A DNA stretch of 64,000 bases from Streptomyces sp. NL15-2K. GTDB taxonomy: Bacteria; Actinomycetota; Actinomycetes; Streptomycetales; Streptomycetaceae. Location of the stretch: contig NZ_CP130630.1 in the NCBI RefSeq assembly GCF_030551255.1, forward strand, positions 9,299,001 to 9,363,000, in the 5' to 3' direction. Shown here piece by piece: positions 30,142 through 39,304 of this stretch. The position numbers were made by a program, and so were the translations under genes. Numbering within the stretch: position 1 is the stretch's first letter; each line of letters opens with the position of its first letter. The notes beneath the pieces are model-generated. The model saw nothing but the letters and a program-made list of their open reading frames with translations. It searched no databases and was not told the DNA's origin.

Positions 30142-31175
30142 GCCCCGCACCTCGCCCTCGCCACGTGCATCTCGGGCGTGAGTACCTGCTTCGTCTTCGG
30201 CAGCACGATCCGGCCGTCGAAGTCGCACAGGTAGAAGTTGAACCACGAGCCGTAGGACGCCGTCCCCGTCAGCTCGCCCAGCTTGTTCGGCAGCCGCTGC
30301 AGCACGCCTTCCACGGTCTCCTCGTTGTCGTTCAGCGTCCCGGTGAGCTCGGTCAGCTCCGCGATGTCGTCCTTGAGCGGTGGACGCGCGTCCTTCAGCA
30401 GGCCCGAGGTGGCCTCCGCCAGGTCACCGATGCTCACCAGCGACTCCCCGATGGGCCCCCGGTCGGCGGACAGGCCCGAGATGACCCGGCGCAGCTGCTT
30501 GAGCAGCCCGGAGAAGCGGGCGCCGCGCTTGTCGAGCGTGCCCAGCACGGTGTTGAGGTTGTCGATCACCGAGCCGATCAGCTTGTCGCGGCCGGCCAGC
30601 GTCGTGGTGAGCGACGCCGTGTGCGCCAGCAGGCTGTTGATGGTGCCGCCCTCGCCCTGGAGGGTCTTGATGATCTCGGTGGCCAGCTGGTTGACGTCCT
30701 TCGGGCTGAGCGCGGCGAACAGCGGCTTGAAACCGTTCAGCAGGGCGTTCAGGTCGAGGGCCGGCTGGGTGCGGGAGAGCGGGATCGTCGCGCCCGGGCG
30801 CAGCCGGGTGCCGTCGCCCGCGCCCTCGGTCAGCGCCACGTACCGCTGCCCGACCAGGTTGCGGTAGCGGATGACCGCGCCCGTGCCGGAGAGCAGCGGT
30901 CGCTCCGCGCTGACCGTGAAGGTGACCTCCGCCAGTGTCCGGTCCTTGATCCGGATGCCCTCGACCTCGCCGACCCGCACCCCGGCCACCCGGATGTCGT
31001 CGCCCTCCTCCAGGCCGGTGACGTCGCTGAACACCGCGTGGTACGAGCGTTCGGAAGTGAAGGAGACGTTGACGATGGTGGCGGCGAGCAGGGCCGTGGC
31101 GAGAGTCGTCACCAGGGCGAAGAGGCTGAACTTGATGAGCGGGGCGGCGGTCTGCCGGGCTCCTGCGGTGCTCAT
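30138..31175 (-). CDS. mceB: MCE family protein (MceB-like)
   Basis: A 345-residue protein. A membrane anchor lies at residues about 14-36. MCE domain: YHAVFSDVTGLEEGDDIRVA, GVRVGEVEGI, RNLVGQRYVALTEG. The C-terminus has SYGSWFNFYLCDFDGRI, typical of MceB/MceC. ATG 31175 overlaps the mceA stop by 4 bp. Confidence 0.88.
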   Translation of the reverse strand: MSTAGARQTAAPLIKFSLFALVTTLATALLAATIVNVSFTSERSYHAVFSDVTGLEEGDDIRVAGVRVGEVEGIRIKDRTLAEVTFTVSAERPLLSGTGAVIRYRNLVGQRYVALTEGAGDGTRLRPGATIPLSRTQPALDLNALLNGFKPLFAALSPKDVNQLATEIIKTLQGEGGTINSLLAHTASLTTTLAGRDKLIGSVIDNLNTVLGTLDKRGARFSGLLKQLRRVISGLSADRGPIGESLVSIGDLAEATSGLLKDARPPLKDDIAELTELTGTLNDNEETVEGVLQRLPNKLGELTGTASYGSWFNFYLCDFDGRIVLPKTKQVLTPEMHVARARCGA

Positions 31176-32422
31176 GCGACGCTCACCGCCGTCCCGCGTG
31201 CCAGCGGCCCGAACAGCAGCGTCGCGACCGGCGGCACCTCGTCGGCGGGCACGCCCAGGACGGGCGCCACGAGCGAGCCGACGGCGCGCTGCTCGGCCCG
31301 GGTGGCGGAGACGCCCGGCGGACCGGAGGACGAACTCCCCGGCTTCGAACCGTCGTCGAGGTGGGCCCCGGGCGCCGGCACCGGCGGATGCGGCAGATCA
31401 CGGCAGTCCGGCCCCGACCGCTCGCCGTAACGCGGCTCCTCACCCGGCTCGTACGCCCCCTGCTGCCGTACGACCTCCAGCGTGATGTGCATCTTGCCGC
31501 CCCGGAACGCCTCCTCGGACGCCTTCTCCTGCCGGACCAGGCCGGCCAGCAGGCAGGGGTACTCGGGGGAGTAGCGGGCGAACAGCTCCAGCGTGGGCCG
31601 TGAGACCCGGCCGAGGGTGATCAGCCGGTCGCCGTTGGCGTCGAGGAAGTCCTCGGCGGTGCCCGCGACGGTGGCCGTGGTCTTCAGCGCCGCGGCCAGC
31701 CGGTCCTTCTGCTCGACGATCGTGCGGCTGGTGGTGACGGTGTTGCGCAGGATCTCCATCAGGTCGGGCGCGGCGTCGCCGTAGACCTCGGCGACGTCGG
31801 CGAAGCGTGCGATGTCCTCCGTCAGGGACGGCAGGTGCGGATTGAGGCGGCGCAGGTAGGCCTCCACGCGCGTGAGGTTGTCGCCGATCCGGTCGCCGCG
31901 CCCTTCGAGAGCGGTGGCGAACGCGGAGAGCGTGGCGTTGAGCTTGCCGGGCTGGACGGTCCGCAGCAGCGGCAGCAGGTCGTCCATCAGCTGCTGGAGC
32001 TCGATGCCGACGCGGGTGCGGTCCTGGGTGATGACGTCCCCGGCGCGGATGGGCCGGGCGGAGGAGCGCGCGGGCGCGACCAGGTCGACGTACTTCTCGC
32101 CGAAGAGCGTCTTGGGCAGCAGCCGCGCGTGCGCGTCGGACGGGATGTGGGCTACGTGCTCAGGCTTGAGGGCGATATCCAGGGTCGCCTTCGTCCCGTC
32201 GGCGTGTACCTCGCGCACCTCGCCGACCAGCAGCCCGCGCAGCTTGACGTCGGCGCGTGGATCGAGCTGGTTGCCGAGGCTGTCGGCCTCCAGCGTGATC
32301 CGCACGACCGGCGTGAACACCTGCCGGTAGACGGCGACGGACAGGGACAGCAGCAGTGTGAGCACGACGAGGAACACCACGCCGTACAACCGCAGTCTCA
32401 GCACCCTCATACGGCGGCTCAC
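31172..32422 (-). CDS. mceA: MCE family protein (MceA-like)
   Basis: A 416-residue protein from GTG 32422, which overlaps the permease stop (GTGA). A membrane segment lies at about 12-30 (YGVVFLVVLTLLLSLSVAV). The MCE domain contains LDPRADVKLRGLLVGEVREV and LFGEKYVDLVAP. Helices and a Pro/Gly/Ser-rich tail ending GPLARGTAVSVA follow. First of six consecutive MCE proteins; the order ATPase, YrbE, YrbE, MceA-F is the canonical actinobacterial one. Confidence 0.88.
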   Translation of the reverse strand: MSRRMRVLRLRLYGVVFLVVLTLLLSLSVAVYRQVFTPVVRITLEADSLGNQLDPRADVKLRGLLVGEVREVHADGTKATLDIALKPEHVAHIPSDAHARLLPKTLFGEKYVDLVAPARSSARPIRAGDVITQDRTRVGIELQQLMDDLLPLLRTVQPGKLNATLSAFATALEGRGDRIGDNLTRVEAYLRRLNPHLPSLTEDIARFADVAEVYGDAAPDLMEILRNTVTTSRTIVEQKDRLAAALKTTATVAGTAEDFLDANGDRLITLGRVSRPTLELFARYSPEYPCLLAGLVRQEKASEEAFRGGKMHITLEVVRQQGAYEPGEEPRYGERSGPDCRDLPHPPVPAPGAHLDDGSKPGSSSSGPPGVSATRAEQRAVGSLVAPVLGVPADEVPPVATLLFGPLARGTAVSVA

Positions 32423-33222
32423 CCCGCGATCCGTACGGTCGTGCCGGCGCCCCAGATCGCCAGCGACAGGAAGAAGTCGAGGACGTTGATCGCCACGATC
32501 GACGTCCGCACGGCGCGGCCCACCGCGACGCCGACGCCCGCCGGGCCGCCGCTCGCGTAGTAGCCGTAGAAGCAGTGCACCAGGATGATCAGCACGGCGA
32601 AGACGAGCACCTTGCCGAAGGACCACAGCACGTCGACCGGGGGCAGGTACTGCTGGAAGTAGTGGTCGTAGGTGCCCGCGGACTGCCCGTAGTAGCCGGT
32701 GGTGATGGTCCGGGCGGCGAGGTACGAGGACAGCAGCCCGATCACGTACAGCGGGATCACGGCGACGAACCCGGCGATCATCCGGGTCGTCACCAGGAAC
32801 GGCAGCGAGGGCACGCCCATGACCTCCAGGGCGTCGGTCTCCTCGCTGATCCGCATCGCGCCCAGCTGGGCGGTGAATCCCGCGCCGACGGTCGCGGACA
32901 GGGCGAGCCCGGCCACCAGCGGGGCGATCTCCCGGGTGTTGAAGTACGCCGACAGGAACGCCACGAAGTTGGAGGTGCCGAGCTGGTTGAGCGCGGCGTA
33001 GCCCTGGAGGCCCACCTCCGTGCCGGTGAAGAACGACAGGAAGGCGATCACCCCGACCGTGCCGCCCACGACGGCGAGGGCGCCGCGGCCGAAGCTCACC
33101 TCGGCGAGCAGGCGCAGGATCTCCTTCTTGTAGCGGCGCAGGGTGCGGCCGGTCCAGGCCAGTGAGCGGCCGTAGAAGGACAGCTGGGCGCCCAGGTCCT
33201 CCAGACGATCGAGCAGCGCCAT
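32419..33222 (-). CDS. yrbEB: MlaE/YrbE-family permease B
   Basis: A 267-residue integral membrane protein with about five hydrophobic segments. The YrbE signature is LGAMRISEETDALEVMGVPS at about 137-156. The two MlaE-type permeases form the channel of the Mce lipid importer, energised by the Mkl-like ATPase. ATG 33222 lies 3 bp after the stop of permease A. Tight coupling to mceA. Confidence 0.92.
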   Translation of the reverse strand: MALLDRLEDLGAQLSFYGRSLAWTGRTLRRYKKEILRLLAEVSFGRGALAVVGGTVGVIAFLSFFTGTEVGLQGYAALNQLGTSNFVAFLSAYFNTREIAPLVAGLALSATVGAGFTAQLGAMRISEETDALEVMGVPSLPFLVTTRMIAGFVAVIPLYVIGLLSSYLAARTITTGYYGQSAGTYDHYFQQYLPPVDVLWSFGKVLVFAVLIILVHCFYGYYASGGPAGVGVAVGRAVRTSIVAINVLDFFLSLAIWGAGTTVRIAG

Positions 33223-33225
33223 GCC

Positions 33226-33996
33226 TCAGCCCCTCTGCGGAACGACTTGGAAGTACACGGCGGTCATCACGAAGTTCGTCACGAACAGCAACATGAAGGT
33301 GATCACCACCGACTGGTTCACGGCGTCGCCCACACCCTTCGGGCCGCCCTTCGCGGTCAGTCCCTTGTACGAGGCGACGATTCCGGCGATCGCGCCGAAC
33401 ACCAGCGCCTTGACCTCGGCCGCCCACAGGTCGGACAGCTGGGCGAGCGTGGTGAAGGAGGCGAGATAGGCGCCCGGGGTGCCGTTCTGCAGCACGACGT
33501 TGAAGAAGTAGCCGCCCGCGACGCCGACCACCGACACCAGGCCGTTGAGCAGTACCGCCACCACCATCGAGGCGAGCACGCGCGGCACGACCAGCCGGTG
33601 GATGGGGTCGATGCCCAGCACCTGCATGGCGTCGATCTCCTCGCGGATCTTCCGCGCCCCGAGGTCCGCGCAGATGGCCGTGCCGCCGGCGCCCGCGATC
33701 AGCAGCGCGGTGACGATCGGCGAGGCCTCGCGCAGTACCGCCAGCACGGAGGCGGCACCGGAGAAGGACTGGGCGCCGAGCTGCCGGGTCAGGCTGCCGA
33801 TCTGGAGCGCGATGACAGCTCCGAAGGGGATGGAGACGAGGGCCGTCGGCAGGATCGTCACGCTCGCCACGAACCACGCCTGCTGGATGAACTCCCGCGC
33901 CTGGAACGGCCGTCGGGGGATCGTCCGGACGACGTCCAGCGCCATCGCGAAGAGACTGCCCGAGTGCCGCAGCGCTCCGGTCGGTGACAGACTCAT
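33226..33996 (-). CDS. yrbEA: MlaE/YrbE-family permease A
   Basis: A 256-residue membrane protein paralogous to permease B. The conserved loop is DLGARKIREEIDAMQVLGID at about 129-148, and the GGxxF-type helices are typical of MlaE. ATG 33996 overlaps the ATPase stop by 4 bp, so the ATPase and permease are made in step. With permease B it forms the heterodimeric membrane part of the Mce transporter. Confidence 0.92.
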   Translation of the reverse strand: MSLSPTGALRHSGSLFAMALDVVRTIPRRPFQAREFIQQAWFVASVTILPTALVSIPFGAVIALQIGSLTRQLGAQSFSGAASVLAVLREASPIVTALLIAGAGGTAICADLGARKIREEIDAMQVLGIDPIHRLVVPRVLASMVVAVLLNGLVSVVGVAGGYFFNVVLQNGTPGAYLASFTTLAQLSDLWAAEVKALVFGAIAGIVASYKGLTAKGGPKGVGDAVNQSVVITFMLLFVTNFVMTAVYFQVVPQRG

Positions 33997-34922
33997 GTGC
34001 CGGCCACCGCCTTCTGACGCAGCGCGGCCTCGCGCCGGGCGATCGCCTCCCAGCGGGGCGGCCGGGGGATGCCCGGCCCCGGCAGCAGGCGGGGAGGCAG
34101 TTCCGATACGCGCGCGCTGTCGTCGATCTGCGCGAGCTCCTGCTCGACCTGCGCCGCGTCCTTCTCCTCCGCCATGCCGATCGGGCCCTGCATCCGGCCG
34201 TTCAGGAACTGCCGCACGACGGGCTCGTCACTGGTCAGCAGCTCCTCACGCGGCCCGAACATCACCAGCTCGCGCCGGAACAGCAGCCCGATGTTGTCCG
34301 GGACCTGGCGGGCCGAGGCGATGTCGTGCGTGACGATCAGGAAGGTCGCGTCGATCTGCGCGTTGAGATCGACGATGAGCTGGTTGAGATAGGCGACACG
34401 GACCGGGTCGAGGCCCGAGTCCGGCTCGTCGAACAGGATGATCTCCGGGTCGAGCACCAGGGCCCGGGCCAGCCCCGCCCGTTTGCGCATCCCGCCCGAG
34501 ATCTCGCCGGGCAGCTTCTCCTCCGCGCCGATCAGCCCGACCATGTCCATCTTCTCCAGCACGATGCGCCGGATCTCGCTCTCGGACTTGCGGGTGTGCT
34601 CGCGCAGCGGGAAGGCGATGTTGTCGTACAGGTTCATCGAGCCGAACAGCGCGCCGTCCTGGAACAGCACACCGAACAGCTTCCGCACCTCGTACAGGTC
34701 GTGCTCGCGGAGCTTGGTGATGTCGCGGCCCTGGATCGTGATCGAGCCGCGCTCCGGCTTCAGCAGTCCGACGAGCGTTTTGAGGAACACCGACTTGCCC
34801 GTCCCCGAGGGGCCGAGCATGACCGAAACCTCCCCGGCGGGCAGCGTCAGCGACACGTCCTGCCAGATGACCTGGTGACCGAAGGACTTGGTCAGCCCTT
34901 CCACACAGATCTCGACCCCCAT
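33993..34922 (-). CDS. mkl: Mce-system ABC ATPase (MlaF/Mkl-like)
   Basis: A 309-residue ABC ATPase from ATG 34922. Walker A GPSGTGKS is near residue 40, the signature ISGGMRKRAGLARAL near 140, Walker B IILFDEPDSGLDPV near 163 and the H-loop THD near 197. The C-terminal extension with EEKDAAQVEQELAQIDDSA and a Pro-rich end is usual for actinobacterial Mkl proteins. It energises lipid or steroid uptake by the Mce complex, and is the first gene of an eleven-gene operon ending at the terminator near 24140. Confidence 0.93.
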   Translation of the reverse strand: MGVEICVEGLTKSFGHQVIWQDVSLTLPAGEVSVMLGPSGTGKSVFLKTLVGLLKPERGSITIQGRDITKLREHDLYEVRKLFGVLFQDGALFGSMNLYDNIAFPLREHTRKSESEIRRIVLEKMDMVGLIGAEEKLPGEISGGMRKRAGLARALVLDPEIILFDEPDSGLDPVRVAYLNQLIVDLNAQIDATFLIVTHDIASARQVPDNIGLLFRRELVMFGPREELLTSDEPVVRQFLNGRMQGPIGMAEEKDAAQVEQELAQIDDSARVSELPPRLLPGPGIPRPPRWEAIARREAALRQKAVAGT

Positions 34923-34944
34923 CCGGTCCACCCTTCAGTCCACG

Positions 34945-34966
34945 GAGCAGCTCTTGACATCTGCTC
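34945..34966. promoter_or_regulatory. Inverted repeat upstream of the mce operon
   Basis: GAGCAG-N10-CTGCTC lies 22-44 bp upstream of the ATPase start, in the likely promoter of the mce operon. The spacer contains TTGACA on the plus strand. Candidate regulator site; mce operons in actinobacteria are often controlled by GntR or TetR repressors. Confidence 0.35.
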
Positions 34967-35039
34967 TACGGGGACGGGCGGGGTGTCCGTCGCTGGGGAT
35001 GCGGAATTTTTTCCGAGGGTGTTTCCGGATGGCTCCCGG

Positions 35040-36068
35040 CTACGGCAGTGCGGGCACCGTGGGGGTGGGGAGCGCGGCGGACGGTACGGCAGGGGCGGTC
35101 GGCTCGACGGGGACGTCCGGCATGTCGCGCAGGCCGGGCGGGCCGGTGACCTCGGGCAGGTCCGTCACCTCCGGCAGCGCGGGGACGTCGGGCACCCCGG
35201 GCACCTGCGGGACCTCGGGCGCCGGCACGGTGGGCACCGCCGGCAGTGACGGAAGGGACAGGGGCAGCAGCGATGCGTTGCCGGGCGACTCGGCCGGCCG
35301 CGAGGCGGTCACCGTCGGCGACACGGCGTCCGATTCCGGGGGCCGGCCCCCGCCGGTCTCGCCGTCGGGCCGGAGGGCCTCCGCGCCGTGGGAGGCGGAC
35401 GGCCGCGGTGCCGGGGCGCTCCCGCCCCCGTCGAGCGCGTACGGCAGGACGAACCCCGCCATCGCCAGGGTCGCCGCCGTCGACGTGGCCGCCACCGCCT
35501 GCGCCCTGCCGACGCCCCGCGGCCGTCCCCACCCGATCAGGAACAGCGCGACCCCGAACGTGGCCGCCAGCGACTGCCGCAGCGTCCGCCGGGCCCGGGC
35601 CAGCAGCGACTCGACGGTCCGGTAGCTCAGCCCCATCCGGACGGCGACCTGGCCGACGTCCAGGTCCTGCGACTTCAGCCGCAGCGCCTCCGCCTGGCGG
35701 GCGGGCAGCTCTCCGCTGCGTACGGCGAGCCACCTGGCCTCGGCCCGGTCGCACACCGCCTCCTCGACGGGCACCGGTCCGGGGGCGATCAGCGTCGGGC
35801 TGGTGCGGACCTCGACCTCGCGGTTGACCTGCCGGTAGCGGTCCACGCACAGCCGCATCGTCACCGTCGTCAGCCAGGCCGCGAGGCGCTCGTCGTCCAG
35901 GTCGGGGCGCTCGGCGGCGCGCAGCATCGCCTCGTGCACCGCGTCCTCGGCGTCCTCCAGGCTCATCGACCTGCGCCGGGCCACCTTGAGCAACTGCTCG
36001 CGGTGGCTCCACATGCGCTGCCAACGTTCGTCGGCCGCCTGCGTCTCCGCCGGCATGTTCGTCGCCAT
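35040..36068 (-). CDS. ECF-type sigma factor with C-terminal membrane and Pro-rich segment
   Basis: A 342-residue protein from ATG 36068 (GAAGGGG upstream). Sigma region 2 spans about residues 20-85 (SLEDAEDAVHEAMLRAAERP, LAAWLTTVTMRLCVDRYRQV). Region 4 lies at about 115-165 (RQAEALRLKSQDLDVGQVAV, LSYRTVESLLARARRTL). It is followed by hydrophobic stretches at about 170-183 and 195-215. The last 125 residues are a Pro/Val/Glu repeat tail of the type VPDVPALPEVTDLPEV. The sigma factor may therefore be membrane-tethered with an outside tail and released by proteolysis. No separate anti-sigma gene adjoins it. It lies 117 bp upstream of the mce operon, same strand. Confidence 0.78.
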   Translation of the reverse strand: MATNMPAETQAADERWQRMWSHREQLLKVARRRSMSLEDAEDAVHEAMLRAAERPDLDDERLAAWLTTVTMRLCVDRYRQVNREVEVRTSPTLIAPGPVPVEEAVCDRAEARWLAVRSGELPARQAEALRLKSQDLDVGQVAVRMGLSYRTVESLLARARRTLRQSLAATFGVALFLIGWGRPRGVGRAQAVAATSTAATLAMAGFVLPYALDGGGSAPAPRPSASHGAEALRPDGETGGGRPPESDAVSPTVTASRPAESPGNASLLPLSLPSLPAVPTVPAPEVPQVPGVPDVPALPEVTDLPEVTGPPGLRDMPDVPVEPTAPAVPSAALPTPTVPALP

Positions 36069-36239
36069 GAGGGCCCCTTCGTGCTCACCGCCGGTCTCGG
36101 CCGTCCGGCGGGTGGCGACATTACCGTCCGGTAGCCGCGGTTGTGGAGGGGGTGACAAGAACGTCCTGTGCCACGTGTTTGACATCGCTGTTCGGGGAAG
36201 GCGAACGCGCATGGTGGTCGCGGGAGTTGGGGGCGGACG

Positions 36240-37046
36240 ATGATGGGATCCCGGGCAGTGCCCACGAACGGACTCTCTCCCGTGTACGACGAGACCGGTG
36301 CCGCGTCCGCGCGTTTCCTCAGGTGGCTGACCGAGGAGACCGACGGCGCCGCCGGGAACCGGGTGCCCAGCGCCGCCTACGCACCCCACGAGCGGTGCAG
36401 CCTGGAACTGGTCGAGGACGTCGTGGCACGCCTGGCCGCCCTCGGCTGGATAGCCGTGCACAACGACTCCGGCGCCGTGCCACCCCTGGTCAGCCCCACC
36501 GGCACCGGCCTCGCGGAGGTGCGCGCCTGGGACGAGGCGTACGACGACCGGGACACCCGGCGCCGGTACGCCAAGGCGGCCCTGTTCGCCTGGTGGGACC
36601 GGGCCGGGCGGCACCACAGCGGCGAACCGAACCCCGAGGACTTCCTCTGGGCCCGGGAGGCCTTCTACTGCGGCCGCCGACTCGCCCTCGAGGACCTGGA
36701 GTACGCCAAGGACCATCTGGAGCTGCCCACCCCGGTCCACGTCGGCGTCACCGAACAGGGCGCCGGAGTGTTCCTGTCCTTCGAGCAGCTGGCCCTGCTT
36801 GTGCAGGCGTCCCGCCCCGACCTGTCAGAGGCCGACAGCGAGGTACGGCAGGTGCGCGAGCTCGCCGGCGCCCTGACCGAGGCCGCCCAGCGCGGTGCCG
36901 AACCCGACGAGGGCACGCTGCAGCGCTTCCTGAAGCACAGCGGCGACCTGGTGCAGGCCGGTTCCAGATCGGTGGGCTCGATGAGCAGGGACATGGCGTC
37001 CGGCATCGTGTCGGAGGTCATCAACTCGATGCTGAGGCTGGGATGA
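36240..37046 (+). CDS. Unknown protein with two winged-helix-like segments (system gene 1)
   Basis: A 268-residue soluble protein, not assigned to a known family. Two winged-helix-like stretches are visible: LVEDVVARLAALGWIAVHND followed by VSPTGTGLAEV (about 60-100), and a second around LPTPVHVGVTEQGAGVFLS (about 158-178). A helical C-terminal region with SRSVGSMSRDMASGIVSEVI follows. Its stop overlaps the NTPase start by 4 bp. It diverges from the sigma gene across 171 bp that contain TTGACA at 36179. It may be an adaptor or effector for the NTPase; function unknown. Confidence 0.6.
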   Translation: MMGSRAVPTNGLSPVYDETGAASARFLRWLTEETDGAAGNRVPSAAYAPHERCSLELVEDVVARLAALGWIAVHNDSGAVPPLVSPTGTGLAEVRAWDEAYDDRDTRRRYAKAALFAWWDRAGRHHSGEPNPEDFLWAREAFYCGRRLALEDLEYAKDHLELPTPVHVGVTEQGAGVFLSFEQLALLVQASRPDLSEADSEVRQVRELAGALTEAAQRGAEPDEGTLQRFLKHSGDLVQAGSRSVGSMSRDMASGIVSEVINSMLRLG

Positions 37047-39304
37047 GCGATCATCCCGTGGGCCCCGCACCGGGGGCGCAGGAGCAGATTCCGGAGGCGT
37101 ACGCGCGCCAGCCCCTGTTGCGGCAACTGGTACCGCGCCTGGTCGGCCTCGACCGCGACCGGCACCGCAGACGGCGGCACCACGAGTTCGCCGAGGACGT
37201 GCCGGTGGTGCTGCTCAGCGGGCGGCACGGCACCGGCAAGAGCGCCCTGCTGGACGACCTCAAGGAGGCCTACGCGCCTGACGCCGGGCCTTGGCCGGGG
37301 CCGCGCGTGCCGTTCGCGCGGATCAACTGCGCGACGCTTCAGGAACGGGCCAGGGTCGGCCCGGAGATCTCCAACAACTCCTACACGGTGGAGGTGCTGT
37401 CCGCACTGGTCACCCAGCTCTCCCGTCCCGTCGCGGGGTTCGGGCGGCTCTGCTTTCCCCGGACCACCGCCGGTCTGCTCGCCGTGGTCTCCGCCCGGCG
37501 CCCCGGCAACGACGACGAGCTGCGGGTGGCCGACCGGCACACCGCCGCCCTGATGGGACCCCCGACGGGCGAGGGACCACCCCCCACCTGGGACACCCTC
37601 TTCCGCGCGGCGCTGCCCGCCTCCCCCGATCCCGAGGAGTTTCCCGAGGCGGCCGTGCGCACCTACCTGGGCAGGCAGTACCGATGGCGCTCGCGCAGAC
37701 TCGCCTCCCGCCACCTGGTCGGCTGGTACGAGAGCTACCGCACTGAGGCCGACAACCGGCTGCGCGGCCTGCCGCCGGGCGCGGCCACCCAGCCGGGTCC
37801 GGTGCCGGCCGCGGAGCGCGCGCAGGCAGTGGCCCGGCTCTGCCAGGAGTTCCACCAGGGCCGCGGATTCCGGCGCGGCGTCGAGCGCATGCTGATGGCC
37901 GCGTTCCTCGCGGACGTGCGCTACGGGCCCTTCCGGCGCGGGAACCGGGCCCCGCGTCCCCTGGTCCTCCTCGACAACGCGCACACCGACGCCGGCCGTG
38001 ACTTCCTCGAACTGCTCCTGGAAGAACGGGCACGTCTCGGCCGCGGCGCCCGCGACCAGCTGGTCGTGATCGCCACCGAACTGCGCGGCGACGACAGCCC
38101 GGCCACCCGGGACGACAACCCCGACGAGGAGAACGACCCCTACCCCGCCGCCGCCCACCGGTCGCTGCACGAGGTCGGCAGGAACTCCCGATGGACCCGC
38201 GACGGCACCGCTCCCTCCGCGGGCGTGCTGGTCCTGCCGCTGCCGCCGCTCGACACCGAGCACCTGGAGAGGATGCTCAAGCGCGACGACCGGGCCTCCT
38301 TCGACCCGTACATCGCCACCGCCGTACACGATCTGACCCGAGGCCACCCCATGGGAGCCCGGCGGCTGTGCGACGCCGTGGTGCACAAGGCGCGCACCGG
38401 TCAGTGGGTGGCGGCCGAGGAACTGCTCGACCTGACCCATCCCGGCGGCGCCGGGGAATCCGTCATCTGGCGGCTGCTGAACACCCTGGTCGGCAGCGAG
38501 AACCACGACGAGCTGTGCCTGTTCTCCCTGGCCTGGGACCGGGAGGCGGCCGAGCAGCTGGCCGAGCGGTGGGTGCCGCGCCGGATCGACGGCCTGCCCG
38601 CGGCCGACGGCGCCGCCGCCCAGCTGGAGCGGGAGCGCTGGTCGCGGGGAACGGGCAGCCGGCCGTTCATCACCGACCGTTTCCTGCGTGCCCTCCTCGT
38701 ACACCAGATGCGCAGCGGGCGCGGCGGCAGCGGGGTCGACTGGTTCAGCGCGCACACACTGCTCGCCGAACACCACCGGCAGCGGGCCGAAAGCCGCTCG
38801 GGGCAGGCGGAGCGGGACGAGCGGTCCCGCTTCCTGTGGCACCGCCTCGCCGGGGGAGAGGCGTGGGAGGTCGTCGACTGGCTGCACGCGGAGTTCCTCA
38901 GGGACGACGGTGACGCGGTCGACTGGCTGCACATCCTGCGCACCGTGGCCCATGCGCCACGCCCGCCGGGGGACATCTGGTTCGAGCAGTGCCAAGAGGT
39001 CGCCAAGGGCCGCCGGGACCGGCTGCAGCTCCAGGCGGATCCGGACGGGGGCCTGGAGAAGCAGGCCGTCAACCGGCTGCTGCACGCCCTGTGGTACGCG
39101 GCGGACGAACTGGCCGAGGCGGACCGGACCCTGGCCGACCGGATCGGCCAGGACCTGTCCTTCCTCTCCGCCCAGCACCTGACCGGCCGCGCGGTCCTCG
39201 CCCAGGCCGCCATCCGCTGGCCCCGCGCGGTGCGGGACGGCGAGGACTGGCCCCTCGACCGCCGCTGGCAGGGCGACCAGCCGCGAACGGGAGGGGCGCG
39301 ATGA
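37043..39304 (+). CDS. Large P-loop (STAND/AAA-like) NTPase (system gene 2)
   Basis: A 753-residue protein. Walker A GRHGTGKS is at residues 60-67. A Walker B-like RPLVLLDNAHTDAG lies near 304-317, followed by a sensor-like strand QLVVIATELRG. The region between is unusually long (about 230 residues). The C-terminal half is winged-helix and helical, with GHPMGARRLCDAVVHKA and repeated WLH elements (VVDWLHAEFL, AVDWLHILRT) that may be TPR-like. No effector nuclease, TIR or protease motif was recognised. It overlaps both neighbours by 4 bp. Probably an ATP-dependent signalling switch receiving input from the membrane sensor encoded next. Confidence 0.65.
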   Translation: MSDHPVGPAPGAQEQIPEAYARQPLLRQLVPRLVGLDRDRHRRRRHHEFAEDVPVVLLSGRHGTGKSALLDDLKEAYAPDAGPWPGPRVPFARINCATLQERARVGPEISNNSYTVEVLSALVTQLSRPVAGFGRLCFPRTTAGLLAVVSARRPGNDDELRVADRHTAALMGPPTGEGPPPTWDTLFRAALPASPDPEEFPEAAVRTYLGRQYRWRSRRLASRHLVGWYESYRTEADNRLRGLPPGAATQPGPVPAAERAQAVARLCQEFHQGRGFRRGVERMLMAAFLADVRYGPFRRGNRAPRPLVLLDNAHTDAGRDFLELLLEERARLGRGARDQLVVIATELRGDDSPATRDDNPDEENDPYPAAAHRSLHEVGRNSRWTRDGTAPSAGVLVLPLPPLDTEHLERMLKRDDRASFDPYIATAVHDLTRGHPMGARRLCDAVVHKARTGQWVAAEELLDLTHPGGAGESVIWRLLNTLVGSENHDELCLFSLAWDREAAEQLAERWVPRRIDGLPAADGAAAQLERERWSRGTGSRPFITDRFLRALLVHQMRSGRGGSGVDWFSAHTLLAEHHRQRAESRSGQAERDERSRFLWHRLAGGEAWEVVDWLHAEFLRDDGDAVDWLHILRTVAHAPRPPGDIWFEQCQEVAKGRRDRLQLQADPDGGLEKQAVNRLLHALWYAADELAEADRTLADRIGQDLSFLSAQHLTGRAVLAQAAIRWPRAVRDGEDWPLDRRWQGDQPRTGGAR

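Noticed and set aside
34953..34958. TTGACA as a promoter on the plus strand
   Set aside because: It would drive only antisense transcription into the sigma gene and has no good -10; it is better seen as part of the inverted repeat.
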